Assembly (NCBI RefSeq): GCF_003429095.1
Contig: NZ_QVTE01000021.1
Coordinates: forward strand, 1 to 49,429
DNA: 49,429 nt
From: Peribacillus saganii
GTDB taxonomy: Bacteria; Bacillota; Bacilli; Bacillales; DSM-1321
Reading direction: 5' to 3'
Of the stretch, positions 8,054 through 16,273 are shown in pieces. The notes beneath the pieces were generated by a model. That model was not told where the DNA came from. It saw only the letters and a list, made by a program, of their open reading frames with translations, and ran no database searches. How positions within the stretch are numbered: position 1 is the stretch's first letter; every line of letters starts with the position of its first letter. Made by a program: the position numbers and the translations under genes.

Positions 8054-9079
8054 ATGGAACCTTTTATTCCGCAACTAGTATATATAGAACCGAAGGCGCT
8101 TGAATATCCGCTTGGCCGGGAACTGAAAGAGAAATTTGAATCGATGGGGATCGAGATCCGGGAAACAACTTCCCATAATCAAATCAGAAACCTGCCAGGG
8201 GAAAATGATTTTCAGAAATACAGGGTAGCTAAGTCAACATTGGTTGTAGGAATCAGGAAGACTTTGAAATTTGATACATCCAAGCCGTCAGCAGAATATG
8301 CTATTCCGCTTGCAACGGGGTGCATGGGCCATTGCCATTATTGCTATTTGCAGACTACCCTTGGCAGCAAGCCGTATATTCGGACATATGTAAATCTGGA
8401 AGAGATTTTTGAACAGGCTGAAAAATATATGGAAGAACGGAAACCGGAACCGACAAGGTTTGAAGCCGCATGTACCTCAGATATTGTCGGTATTGACCAT
8501 TTAACTCATTCTTTGAAAAAAACAATTGAATTTATTGGCAGGACTGAATATGGGAGGCTCCGTTTTGTTACAAAGTTTCACCATGTGGATCATTTATTAG
8601 ATGCAAAACATAATGGAAAGACGAGATTTCGCTTCAGTGTAAACTCGAGATATGTCATAAAGAATTTTGAACCAGGTACCTCTAGCTTCGATGAAAGATT
8701 AGAGGCCGCCCGAAAGGTAGCAAAAGCGGGCTATCCGCTCGGATTTATTGTAGCTCCGATCTATCTTCATGACGGCTGGAAGGATGGCTATCTTGAATTG
8801 TTTGAAAGATTAAGCAATGCGCTCGATGGGCTTGAACTGCCTGCTCTCACGTTCGAGCTGATCCAGCATCGATTTACGGCTCCAGCAAAAAAAGTTATTC
8901 AAAAAAACTATCCAAAATCCAAGCTAGAGCTGGATGAGAGCAAAAGGAAATATAAATGGGGGCGGTATGGAATCGGCAAATACGTTTACCAGCCGGAAGA
9001 AGCTAAGGAAATGGAATCGGTTATGAGGGAATATATCGCGCAATTTTTTCCAGAAGCAGAAGTGCAATACTTTACTTAA
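8054..9079 (+). CDS. splB: Spore photoproduct lyase SplB
   Basis: A radical-SAM enzyme that directly reverses the thymine dimer called spore photoproduct when spores germinate. The SAM cluster motif is C90-x3-C94-x2-C97 (GCMGHCHYC), and the catalytic-site cysteine of the family is C140 (AACTSD). The sequence ends in EVQYFT, as typical SplB does. I chose ATG 8054, giving 341 residues against about 342 in B. subtilis, with GGTGA five bases upstream. An in-frame ATG at 7982, directly after a repeat, would add 24 residues not seen in B. subtilis. splA, which precedes splB in B. subtilis, is absent. Confidence 0.95.
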   Translation: MEPFIPQLVYIEPKALEYPLGRELKEKFESMGIEIRETTSHNQIRNLPGENDFQKYRVAKSTLVVGIRKTLKFDTSKPSAEYAIPLATGCMGHCHYCYLQTTLGSKPYIRTYVNLEEIFEQAEKYMEERKPEPTRFEAACTSDIVGIDHLTHSLKKTIEFIGRTEYGRLRFVTKFHHVDHLLDAKHNGKTRFRFSVNSRYVIKNFEPGTSSFDERLEAARKVAKAGYPLGFIVAPIYLHDGWKDGYLELFERLSNALDGLELPALTFELIQHRFTAPAKKVIQKNYPKSKLELDESKRKYKWGRYGIGKYVYQPEEAKEMESVMREYIAQFFPEAEVQYFT

Positions 9080-9094
9080 GCCCCTGATCAATAC

Positions 9095-9140
9095 AAAAAG
9101 AAAAACCGGCTTTTTAAAATAAAGCACGGTTTTTCTTTTT
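9095..9140. terminator. Bidirectional terminator overlapping the 3' end of yqhP
   Basis: A perfect 14-bp stem (9095-9108 with 9127-9140) lies between splB and yqhP. The yqhP stop codon is in the loop, so the right arm also encodes the basic end of YqhP. Confidence 0.8.
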
Positions 9141-9500
9141 GCCCTTTTTGCCTTCAATTACTGTTAATTGGGCTTCTGACTTTTTTCTATTTCTTATTTT
9201 CCTTGAAGTTTTGGCCAATGAAAAGCTTGCAACGTTATCGTGCTTCCCCTTGGAGGCACTTTCCCGTCCCTTTTGCCGCTGGACTGATTGTTTAGCAGCC
9301 TTAGAGAATGAACGTTGCTCTTTTTTGTTAGGTTTATCCTTTGTTAATCGTTTATATAAAACATAAACAATTCCCGCTGTAATTGCGATAATTAATAGAT
9401 TCCTGAAGAAACCAACTGGATCAGTAAACATCCGACTAATTAATCCAATGGCACCTAATGCGATGATGCCATAAACAATGTATGAGAATGAACGATTCAA
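9114..9500 (-). CDS. yqhP: YqhP, SA1362-family small membrane protein
   Basis: About 128 residues: two N-terminal membrane segments (IVYGIIALGAIGLI and LLIIAITAGIVYVLY), then a long, strongly basic cytoplasmic tail rich in Lys, Arg and Gln. The function is unknown. The frame opens at 9587, but I chose TTG at 9500 because the near-perfect ribosome site AAGGAGGTGA is 8 bases before it and the length then fits the family. It follows yqhQ on the same strand, as in B. subtilis. Its last codons form one arm of the terminator shared with splB. Confidence 0.75.
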   Translation of the reverse strand: MNRSFSYIVYGIIALGAIGLISRMFTDPVGFFRNLLIIAITAGIVYVLYKRLTKDKPNKKEQRSFSKAAKQSVQRQKGRESASKGKHDNVASFSLAKTSRKIRNRKKSEAQLTVIEGKKGKKKNRALF

Positions 9501-9605
9501 CAAAGTCACCTCCTTAAGAGCATCATGAGCAATTTTCAAGGTTTTTAAACTTTGAAAAAGGAAAAAATTCTTTAAATCCGGATTCATTGCCTAATGTTAT
9601 TTTCT

Positions 9606-10550
9606 TTACACTATATCCTCGTCTTTTAAACCTTGTTCACCACTTTTTTCTAAGCGAAGCAGTTCGTTAAAGGACGCAATTGCCACATCTACCTGGTCAT
9701 CGCTTGGTTCCTTTGTTGTTAAAAGCTGAAGCCATAAACCTGGATAGCCAAGGTAACGTAGAACAGGCACATCCCTTAATTTGTTTGTCAGCTGAAGAAC
9801 TTCAAATGAAATACCAAGTACCACTGGGATTAGAGCAATACGATTCAAAATTCTTGCCCATAATGGATCTGTCGGAACTAAGGTGTATACAAAAACACCG
9901 ACTATGACAGTGAATAGCATGAAGCTGCTGCCGCATCGATAGTGGAGCCGGGATTGCGACTGGACGTTTTCTACTGTAAGCTCTTTTTGATTTTCAAATG
10001 CGTTTATTACTTTATGTTCTGCTCCATGATATTGAAAGACCCTTTTAATTAAAGGTGTCATCGACACTACGTAGATGTATATCAGCAGAAGGAGCAATTT
10101 GAAAAATCCTTCAATTAAAATTTGGCCAAAGTCACCTGAGATGACAGGCCGTGTAAGTTCCGCCAGAAAAACGGGAATAAGAGTGAACGCGAATTTTCCG
10201 AAAAGGAAGGAAATGACGCCAATGGCGGCTACACCCAATACCATCGCAATTTTCGACGGTTCTTCTTTCTTAACTGTTTCGTCTTCAGACGGGTCAACAT
10301 CATACCGTTCCGATGAGAAATTTAAATGCCTGGAGCCGGTTGCACTCGCTTCAATGATTGCTACAATTCCGCGTAAGAATGGTATTTTTTTAAATTTTGA
10401 AGCGAGCGGCTTGTTTTCCCGGGGAAGCCGGAAGAAGTCTATTGTGGAATCTTTTCTGCGGATGGCGGTAACCGTATGTTTTTTTCCTCCAAACATGACG
10501 CCCTCTACAACAGCCTGGCCTCCATATACCCGTTTATTTTGCTGAGACAT
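9606..10550 (-). CDS. yqhQ: YqhQ, DUF1385 integral membrane protein
   Basis: A 314-residue DUF1385 protein. The family hallmarks are present: YGGQAVVEGVMFGG near the N-terminus and YHGAEHKVINAFE near residue 175, whose His/Glu residues suggest a possible metal site. Several membrane segments follow residue 100. The biochemical role of the family is not established. The gene is first in a two-gene minus-strand unit with yqhP and is divergent from yqhR, as in B. subtilis. Confidence 0.88.
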   Translation of the reverse strand: MSQQNKRVYGGQAVVEGVMFGGKKHTVTAIRRKDSTIDFFRLPRENKPLASKFKKIPFLRGIVAIIEASATGSRHLNFSSERYDVDPSEDETVKKEEPSKIAMVLGVAAIGVISFLFGKFAFTLIPVFLAELTRPVISGDFGQILIEGFFKLLLLLIYIYVVSMTPLIKRVFQYHGAEHKVINAFENQKELTVENVQSQSRLHYRCGSSFMLFTVIVGVFVYTLVPTDPLWARILNRIALIPVVLGISFEVLQLTNKLRDVPVLRYLGYPGLWLQLLTTKEPSDDQVDVAIASFNELLRLEKSGEQGLKDEDIV

Positions 10551-10727
10551 TTTTCACCAACCTATGCTTTGTTTTTTACACTGCAGGTAGAGATTTAGCT
10601 GCACTGGATTATTATCTATTTTACCGAAAAAAAGAAAAAACCTCCACAATAGATTCGCTTTACACATGAAAACAATAATTATAAGATAATCCAGTTTTCG
10701 GGCATACTAAGCAGGGAGGTGATGACG

Positions 10728-11231
10728 GTGTCACAGCACCAAAATGAAAACAGGAATGAAACCATAATAGGATCGTTCATAATGATGGTGGTTATCACAG
10801 GCTTTGCTGGCGGGATAATCTGGGGATTCATCGCTCAGGCTGCCTATTTTTTTAATTTTTTGGATATCAGCCCCAAGTTTATTCTAACTTCCTGGAACGG
10901 AGCAAAATGGGTATACGGCTGGCTTGGCGTAGTGATTTCCGTATTGCTTCTAAGCCTGTTTTCCATCGTTGCAGCTCTTATATATTATGCATTAATGAGG
11001 AGAATCAAGAGTGTAATTGGTGGAGTCATATATGGGTTGCTACTCTGGGCGATTACAATGATTGTGTTTCCGCCTGTATTTCCTGATATGCCCGTATTAT
11101 CCAAAATGAACAATATCACGATTATCACGGGAATATGTATTTACATAGTTTATGGGGTGTTCATTGGATACTCTATTTCATTCGAGTATTCGGAGCGTGA
11201 AAGAATAAAAGAAGTGGATGCATCTGAATAG
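10728..11231 (+). CDS. yqhR: YqhR, four-helix membrane protein
   Basis: About 167 residues with four predicted membrane segments and a basic loop (MRRIKSVIGG) before the third. Its function is unknown. I chose GTG 10728 since GGGAGGTGATG lies 8 bases upstream; the GTG at 10719 and ATG at 10722 overlap that ribosome site. The identity rests on topology and on its place between yqhQ and aroQ, which matches B. subtilis. A terminator follows it. Confidence 0.75.
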   Translation: MSQHQNENRNETIIGSFIMMVVITGFAGGIIWGFIAQAAYFFNFLDISPKFILTSWNGAKWVYGWLGVVISVLLLSLFSIVAALIYYALMRRIKSVIGGVIYGLLLWAITMIVFPPVFPDMPVLSKMNNITIITGICIYIVYGVFIGYSISFEYSERERIKEVDASE

Positions 11232-11287
11232 GCATATCAATAATCAGCCTCGCCTGAAAAAGTAGTAAGCCAATTTTGAATTGTGGT

Positions 11288-11314
11288 AGAATGTCCGTAT
11301 TGGACATTCTTTTT
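11288..11314 (+). terminator. Terminator between yqhR and aroQ
   Basis: AGAATGTCC (11288-11296) pairs perfectly with GGACATTCT (11302-11310), followed by a T-run to 11314. It separates yqhR from the aroQ-efp unit. A TGGTAGAAT extended -10-like sequence overlaps its 5' side, but no -35 is seen. Confidence 0.75.
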
Positions 11315-11365
11315 CCATTCGGGCTGAATGTGCAAACAGAGCTACTATTTAAAGCGGGTGGACAG

Positions 11366-11809
11366 ATGAAATTTTTATTGATGAATGGCCCTAATTTAAA
11401 CAGATTGGGGAAAAGGGAACCGGAATATTATGGGACGGCAACGCTTGCAGATCTTGAAGCGGAGCTTGTTGAAGAGGCACGGGCATCAGGGGTTGAGCTT
11501 TACTGCTATCAATCCAATCATGAGGGCAGCCTAATTGACGAACTTCACAGGAGAGCGGATGAAGGCATAGATGGAGCAATCCTCAATGCAGGGGCTTTCA
11601 CTCATTATAGCTATGCATTGCGCGATGCGATAGCGAGTGTAACATATCCGGTTATAGAGGTACATATTTCGAATATTCATGCCCGCGAAAGCTTTCGGGA
11701 GGTATCGGTCATTGCTCCTGTTACTAAGGGGCAGATTGTGGGACTTGGATTTGATGGATACCACCTTGCCCTATCGGCATTAATTAAGATGGTAAAGGGG
11801 AGAAATTAA
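11366..11809 (+). CDS. aroQ: Type II 3-dehydroquinate dehydratase
   Basis: A 147-residue AroQ, which dehydrates 3-dehydroquinate to 3-dehydroshikimate in the shikimate pathway. Motifs: NGPNLNRLG with the catalytic Arg loop, EPEYYG with the catalytic Tyr, SNHEG, INAGAFTHYS-type segment (LNAGAFTHYSYALRDA), and EVHISN with the catalytic His. I chose ATG 11366, after GCGGGTGGA, because it begins directly at the conserved KFLLMNGPN strand; the upstream extension is not conserved in the family. The stop codon directly abuts the next ATG, so the two are probably translationally coupled. Confidence 0.93.
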   Translation: MKFLLMNGPNLNRLGKREPEYYGTATLADLEAELVEEARASGVELYCYQSNHEGSLIDELHRRADEGIDGAILNAGAFTHYSYALRDAIASVTYPVIEVHISNIHARESFREVSVIAPVTKGQIVGLGFDGYHLALSALIKMVKGRN

Positions 11810-12871
11810 ATGGAGAAACTGGAGAAATTGCGTACAGCTTTAGAAAAATACGATATAGACGGACTTTTAATTACAAGTACATATAATCGCCGGCATATCG
11901 CAAACTTCACCGGTTCTGCAGGAGTTGTGCTTGTCTCGGCTTCTGAAGCTAAATTTATAACTGATTTCCGTTATGTTGAGCAGGCGGCTAAGCAAGCGCT
12001 GGGTTTTGAAATAGTCCAGCATAAGGCATCTATAATTGAAGAAGTTGCCCTGCAGGCAAAAATCATGGGGATGCATAAGCTTGGATTCGAACAGGAGCAT
12101 ATGACTTATTTTACATTTAAGGCCTATGAAGCAGCATTCGAGGGTGAGCTTGTACCAACTTCCGGTGTAGTGGAGAAATTACGCTTGATAAAGACACCTT
12201 CAGAGATTAAGATATTAAAGGAAGCTGCAGAGATTGCAGATGCAGCGTTTAAACACATAGTCGGCTATATCCGCCCAGGTTTGACAGAGCTTGAGGTATC
12301 AAATGAGCTTGAATTCTTTATGCGGAAGCAGGGAGCCACATCCTCATCCTTTGATATTATCGTTGCTTCAGGTCATCGTTCGGCATTGCCGCATGGGGTG
12401 GCATCGGATAAAATGATTGAAACAGGAGACTTTGTGACACTTGACTACGGAGCTTATTATAACGGATACGTATCTGATATTACGCGGACATTGGCGGTTG
12501 GCGAGCCGGGGGAAGAATTGAAGAAGATTTATGACATTGTCCTCGAGGCACAGCTGCGCGGAATGGCGGGAATCAAGCCAGGCATGATCGGTAAGGAAGC
12601 CGATGCTCTGACGCGTAACCTAATTGAAGAAAAGGGATATGGCCAATATTTCGGCCATTCTACGGGACATGGAATCGGCCTTGAAGTACACGAGGGCCCA
12701 GCGCTATCTGTAAAGTCAGATACGATCCTTGAACCGGGAATGGTTGTTACTGTTGAACCGGGTATTTACATACCGGGTGTAGGCGGAGTCCGTATTGAAG
12801 ATGATACGATCATTACAGATAGCGGCAATGAATCGCTGACCCATTCGACTAAAGAATTGATAATTTTGTAA
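11810..12871 (+). CDS. yqhT: M24 (Xaa-Pro) aminopeptidase YqhT
   Basis: A 353-residue aminopeptidase P/prolidase-type enzyme that removes N-terminal residues preceding proline. An N-terminal creatinase-like domain (1-130) is followed by the pita-bread domain. All five metal ligands can be placed: Asp in LDYGAYY, Asp in VSDITRT, His in GHGIGLEVHE, Glu in VEPGIYI and Glu in RIEDD. The ATG touches the aroQ stop codon, with AAAGGGG inside the aroQ end. It precedes efp; this pairing is conserved in many Firmicutes. Confidence 0.9.
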   Translation: MEKLEKLRTALEKYDIDGLLITSTYNRRHIANFTGSAGVVLVSASEAKFITDFRYVEQAAKQALGFEIVQHKASIIEEVALQAKIMGMHKLGFEQEHMTYFTFKAYEAAFEGELVPTSGVVEKLRLIKTPSEIKILKEAAEIADAAFKHIVGYIRPGLTELEVSNELEFFMRKQGATSSSFDIIVASGHRSALPHGVASDKMIETGDFVTLDYGAYYNGYVSDITRTLAVGEPGEELKKIYDIVLEAQLRGMAGIKPGMIGKEADALTRNLIEEKGYGQYFGHSTGHGIGLEVHEGPALSVKSDTILEPGMVVTVEPGIYIPGVGGVRIEDDTIITDSGNESLTHSTKELIIL

Positions 12872-12892
12872 TAGAAGCAGGAGGAAAATTAA

Positions 12893-13450
12893 ATGATTTC
12901 AGTTAATGATTTTCGTACAGGGTTAACAGTTGAGGTGGATAACGGAATTTGGCAGGTTCTTGAATTCCAGCATGTAAAACCGGGGAAAGGTGCGGCATTC
13001 GTCCGTTCCAAGCTTCGCAACCTTCGTACTGGTGCTATCCAGGAAAAAACTTTCCGTGCAGGAGAAAAAGTAAGCAAAGCTCATATTGAAAACCGCAAAA
13101 TGCAATACCTGTATGCAAGTGGCGACAACCATGTTTTCATGGACTCCGAGTCTTATGAGCAAATCGAGCTTCCTTCAGCACAAATTGAACGCGAGCTTAA
13201 GTTCCTTAAGGAAAACATGGAAGTATACATCATGACATTCCAAAGCGAAACGCTTGGAGTTGAACTTCCAAACACAGTTGTTCTCGAAGTAACTGAAACA
13301 GAACCAGGCATCAAAGGGGATACAGCGTCGGGCGGAACAAAGCCTGCTACTCTGGAAACGGGATTAACCGTACAAGTGCCATTCTTCATCAACCAGGGAG
13401 ATAAACTGATCATTAACACCACAGAAGCATCCTATGTATCTCGCGCATAA
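12893..13450 (+). CDS. efp: Elongation factor P
   Basis: A 185-residue translation factor that rescues ribosomes stalled at polyproline stretches. Three OB/KOW-type domains are expected from the length. The tip lysine is K32 (KPGKGAAF); in B. subtilis this residue carries a 5-aminopentanol group. The conserved C-terminal region (PGIKGDT and GDKLIINT) is intact. A ribosome site AGGAGG lies 8 bases before the ATG. It is the last gene of the aroQ-yqhT-efp unit and is followed by a strong terminator. Confidence 0.96.
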   Translation: MISVNDFRTGLTVEVDNGIWQVLEFQHVKPGKGAAFVRSKLRNLRTGAIQEKTFRAGEKVSKAHIENRKMQYLYASGDNHVFMDSESYEQIELPSAQIERELKFLKENMEVYIMTFQSETLGVELPNTVVLEVTETEPGIKGDTASGGTKPATLETGLTVQVPFFINQGDKLIINTTEASYVSRA

Positions 13451-13506
13451 TTAACGCCTTTAATAAGTTTGCAGTATAATCTGCAGTGCATAAATCTTAA
13501 TTGAAC

Positions 13507-13562
13507 AAAAAAGCTGATTCAATCTGCCGTACATAGCGGCATGGTTGAGTCAGCTTTTTTTA
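13507..13562 (+). terminator. Terminator after efp
   Basis: A long stem, AAAAGCTGATTCAA with TTGAGTCAGCTTTT (one mismatch), capped by TGCCG/CGGCA, with eight T at the end. Confidence 0.85.
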
Positions 13563-13597
13563 TAAGGAAAGAAGTATGACTTTTTAACTGGTACAAT

Positions 13598-14042
13598 GTC
13601 TAGCTCCAGCTCCCGGCAACTTTTTTTACGGAGTAAAATAAGGCCCCGACGCACACGACGTGCTAATGCCGGCATCGCCACAGCACGCGGCGAACTTAGT
13701 CGGCCTCGAATGTTGTGACCAAGTTGCGATCAAAAGCCATCGACCAAAGGCCATCACAACTCTGTGTTGCGATCAAGTGCCATCGCAACCTTGGTCATAA
13801 GCCAATCACTCCGGAAGGCAAAAAACGCCTTCTGTCAGCACTTGTCTTATGCTTGCCGGACTTGCACAGGACGTGCTGGCGTCGGCGTTTGGCACAGGAC
13901 GTGCCAGACCTTAGCCGATGTTCCTTTGTCAGGATGTGGGTCAGAACGGCGTTGCCACAGGACAAGGAACGCTAGGCAGCGAGGCATCGCACGAAACAAA
14001 GCGACAGCTTTGTGAGGACGTGGCGATTTTAGCCGTTCTTCC
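13598..14042. repeat. Dispersed modular repeat, copy 2 (longest)
   Basis: A composite of about 445 bases: TCTAGCTCCAGC start, GCCCCGACGCACACGACGTGCTAATGCCGGCATCGCCAC module (shared with 24410 and 44312), a GTCATAAGCC..GAAGGCAAAAAACGCCTTC..TTATGCTTGCCGG core (shared with 44391), GGATGTGGGTCAGAACGGCGTTGCCACAGGAC, and the GACAAGGAACGCT..AAACAAAG module (shared with 336 and 19453). It fills the efp-spoIIIAA gap, where B. subtilis has yqhV. The short open frames inside it look accidental. Confidence 0.75.
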
Positions 14043-14102
14043 TATATCCATGGTTGCACTTTTCTTTCCAGAAATCATTGGACGATAGTTCGTAAGGATT
14101 GG

Positions 14103-14130
14103 TCATAAAGTGTACAGGCAGGCATACATT
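14103..14130 (+). promoter_or_regulatory. Candidate sigma-E promoter for the spoIIIA operon
   Basis: CATACATT (14123-14130) matches the sigma-E -10 consensus CATACANT exactly. TCATAAA (14103-14109) is a fair -35 with the ATA core, at a spacing of 13 (14-15 is usual). Known biology: the spoIIIA operon is transcribed by sigma-E in the mother cell. Confidence 0.6.
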
Positions 14131-14167
14131 TTTAGTAGTGGACCAGAGTATTTTAGGGGGATGTATC

Positions 14168-15100
14168 ATGAGAAAAATTCTTTCCATGCTGCCCAGCAGG
14201 ATCGCAGAGCAGATAATGTTAGTTCCTCCAGACACCGCAAGCACGATTGAAGAAATAAGGATCCGGATTGGCAGGCCGCTTGAAGTGATTGCGGCTGGCA
14301 GGGTTTTATTTTTTCCGTATGTGGTCAATGAGGAAGATGCGCAGCAGCTGCTGAACCATTTGAGCCAATTTTCCCTATATATGCTGGAGGAGGAATTGAA
14401 ACGGGGATATATAACAGTATCCGGGGGACATAGGGTAGGACTGGCTGGAAAAGTAATTTTAGAAAACGGTGCAGTCAAGGCAATCCGTGATGTGTCGTCT
14501 TTTAACATCCGCATTGCCCGCCAAAAAATTGGGGCCTCAGAACAGCTGGTTGGTTTAATCTATCAAAAACAATGGCTAAATACCCTGATTATCGGGCCGC
14601 CGCAGACTGGAAAAACGACTCTATTAAGGGACCTCGCGAGACTGATTTCAAGCGGAAGCGAGAGAGGAAACATCTCTCCAAGAAAGGTTGGAATTGTGGA
14701 CGAGCGTTCAGAAATTGCCGGTTGCATAAAGGGAATTCCGCAGCTTGAGCTGGGGCCAAGAGTGGATGTTCTTGATGGCTGTCCGAAAGCTGAAGGGATG
14801 ATGATGCTGATCCGCTCAATGAGTCCGGAAATACTGGTAGTGGATGAAATCGGCAGGCCGGAGGATGCTGCAGCTGTCCTCGAAGCAGCAAACGCGGGGA
14901 TTAAACTGATGATTACTGCACATGGAACAAGCCTTGAGGAAATAAGGAGGCGCCCAAACATGAAGCATATTCTGGATCAGAATATATTTGAAAGATTTAT
15001 AGAGCTGAAACGAGAAGACGCTCCTGGGAAAATAGCAACCGTGCTCGATGGGGAAGGCAAGAGAATCCTCCAAGAGGCGGGTGGAATTCTATCATGCTAA
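14168..15100 (+). CDS. spoIIIAA: Stage III sporulation protein AA, secretion-type ATPase
   Basis: A 310-residue AAA+ ATPase related to type II/IV secretion ATPases. It energises the SpoIIIA-SpoIIQ channel linking mother cell and forespore. Walker A is at 143-151 (GPPQTGKTT); Walker B is ILVVDEIGR near residue 224. I chose ATG 14168 because TAGGGGG is 7 bases upstream and the length matches the family (about 307); the open frame extends upstream to 14099 but would run through the promoter. It is the first gene of the operon and overlaps spoIIIAB by 7 bases. Confidence 0.95.
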   Translation: MRKILSMLPSRIAEQIMLVPPDTASTIEEIRIRIGRPLEVIAAGRVLFFPYVVNEEDAQQLLNHLSQFSLYMLEEELKRGYITVSGGHRVGLAGKVILENGAVKAIRDVSSFNIRIARQKIGASEQLVGLIYQKQWLNTLIIGPPQTGKTTLLRDLARLISSGSERGNISPRKVGIVDERSEIAGCIKGIPQLELGPRVDVLDGCPKAEGMMMLIRSMSPEILVVDEIGRPEDAAAVLEAANAGIKLMITAHGTSLEEIRRRPNMKHILDQNIFERFIELKREDAPGKIATVLDGEGKRILQEAGGILSC

Positions 15101-15609
15101 AGCTAATTGGCGCCATTTTTATTTTAATGGCAACCACTTGGGCCGGTTTTGAAGCTGGAAGAAACCTTAGCAGAAGAACCCGGCAGCTCAGGCAGTTAAA
15201 GGTTGCACTCCAATCATTGGAATCGGAAATCATGTATGGACACACTCCTCTCAGAGAAGCCGCCTTAAAGCTGGCAAAACAGCATTCAAAACCTTTATCT
15301 TTGTTGTTTGAGTCATTTGCTGAAAAGCTTTCTGATGGAGGGACAACGGTGAAAATCGCCTGGGATGACAGCTTGGAGGAGATATGGAAATTGCTTTCCC
15401 TTAAGCAGGGAGAATTTGAAATACTATCCCAGTTCGGGGAGACGCTTGGCCAGCACAACAGATACCACCAGCAGCAGAAAATCCTTCTCACTATGTCACA
15501 TCTGGAGCGGGAGGAGCAGGATGCGGCAGAACGCCAGGGGAAATACGAAAAAATGTTCAAAAGCCTGGGATTTCTATCAGGATTGCTATTAATAATTTTG
15601 CTGATATAA
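15094..15609 (+). CDS. spoIIIAB: Stage III sporulation protein AB
   Basis: 171 residues: an N-terminal membrane segment, a coiled helical middle (about 25-145) and a C-terminal membrane segment (LGFLSGLLLIILLI). The fold resembles the GspF platform of type II secretion systems; it is a component of the mother-cell side of the feeding channel. Opening LKLIGAIFILMATTWAGFEAGR is typical for the family. The ATG lies within the end of spoIIIAA. Confidence 0.93.
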   Translation: MLKLIGAIFILMATTWAGFEAGRNLSRRTRQLRQLKVALQSLESEIMYGHTPLREAALKLAKQHSKPLSLLFESFAEKLSDGGTTVKIAWDDSLEEIWKLLSLKQGEFEILSQFGETLGQHNRYHQQQKILLTMSHLEREEQDAAERQGKYEKMFKSLGFLSGLLLIILLI

Positions 15610-15627
15610 GCAGAGGAGGAATAACGG

Positions 15628-15834
15628 ATGGGAATTGAGGTGGACGTAATTTTTAAAATTGCGGGCGTCGGGATCGTAGTTGCATTCCTGCATACGATAT
15701 TGGACCAGGTTGGGAAAAAGGAATATGCACAATGGGTAACCCTTTTTGGCTTTATTTATATTCTGTTTATGGTGGCTTCTATTGTCGAGGATCTCTTCCA
15801 GAAAATTAAATCAGTTTTCCTGTTTCAGGGATAA
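15628..15834 (+). CDS. spoIIIAC: Stage III sporulation protein AC
   Basis: A 68-residue protein with two hydrophobic segments and the conserved AFLHTILDQVGKKEYAQW middle part. It is a membrane component of the SpoIIIA channel, and with SpoIIIAD it is counted among the export-apparatus-like parts. AGAGGAGG lies before the ATG. Its TAA runs into the G-tract that serves as the ribosome site of spoIIIAD. Confidence 0.95.
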   Translation: MGIEVDVIFKIAGVGIVVAFLHTILDQVGKKEYAQWVTLFGFIYILFMVASIVEDLFQKIKSVFLFQG

Positions 15835-15847
15835 GGGGGGATTTGCC

Positions 15848-16237
15848 ATCGAAATCTTAAAAATCGTTGGCATCGCGCTGGTGGCAACATTCCTTGCATT
15901 GATTGTCAAAGAGCAAAAGCCTAATTTTGCATTTCTGTTAATAGTGTTTACTGGATGCGCCATTTTTCTTTTTCTCGCTGATAAAATCTATGAAGTTATA
16001 ACAATGATTGAAAAAATTGCAATAAATGCAAATGTAAATATGGTTTATCTCGAAACGATCCTGAAGATTATTGGTATCGCTTATATAGCAGAGTTTGCAT
16101 CACAAATTACAAAAGATGCAGGCCAGGGGGCAATCGCCTCCAAAATCGAATTGGCTGGGAAGGTCCTGATCCTTGCAATGGCAATACCGATTTTGACCGT
16201 CATCATTGAAACCATTATCAAACTAATTCCAAGTTAA
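15848..16237 (+). CDS. spoIIIAD: Stage III sporulation protein AD, with an apparent non-standard start
   Basis: About 129 residues with the highly conserved body of the family (LIVKEQKP, AINANVNMVYLETILKIIGIAYIAEFA, KDAGQGAIASKIELAGK). It is a membrane component of the feeding channel. The frame has no ATG, GTG or TTG between the spoIIIAC stop and the first conserved residues. ATC at 15848, 7 bases after AAGGGGGG, is the best-placed candidate and would give MEILKIVG. A TTG at 15843 is out of frame by one base. The frame is open back to 15746, but that part overlaps spoIIIAC and is not family sequence. The start is uncertain; the gene identity is firm. Confidence 0.88.
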   Translation: MEILKIVGIALVATFLALIVKEQKPNFAFLLIVFTGCAIFLFLADKIYEVITMIEKIAINANVNMVYLETILKIIGIAYIAEFASQITKDAGQGAIASKIELAGKVLILAMAIPILTVIIETIIKLIPS

Positions 16238-16273
16238 ATGTCATGAACCAGTAAGTTCCAGTGAGGTGATCAA

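Noticed and set aside
13715..14015. Two overlapping plus-strand frames of over 80 codons
   Set aside because: They lie wholly inside repeat copy 2 and read its repeated modules in different frames.
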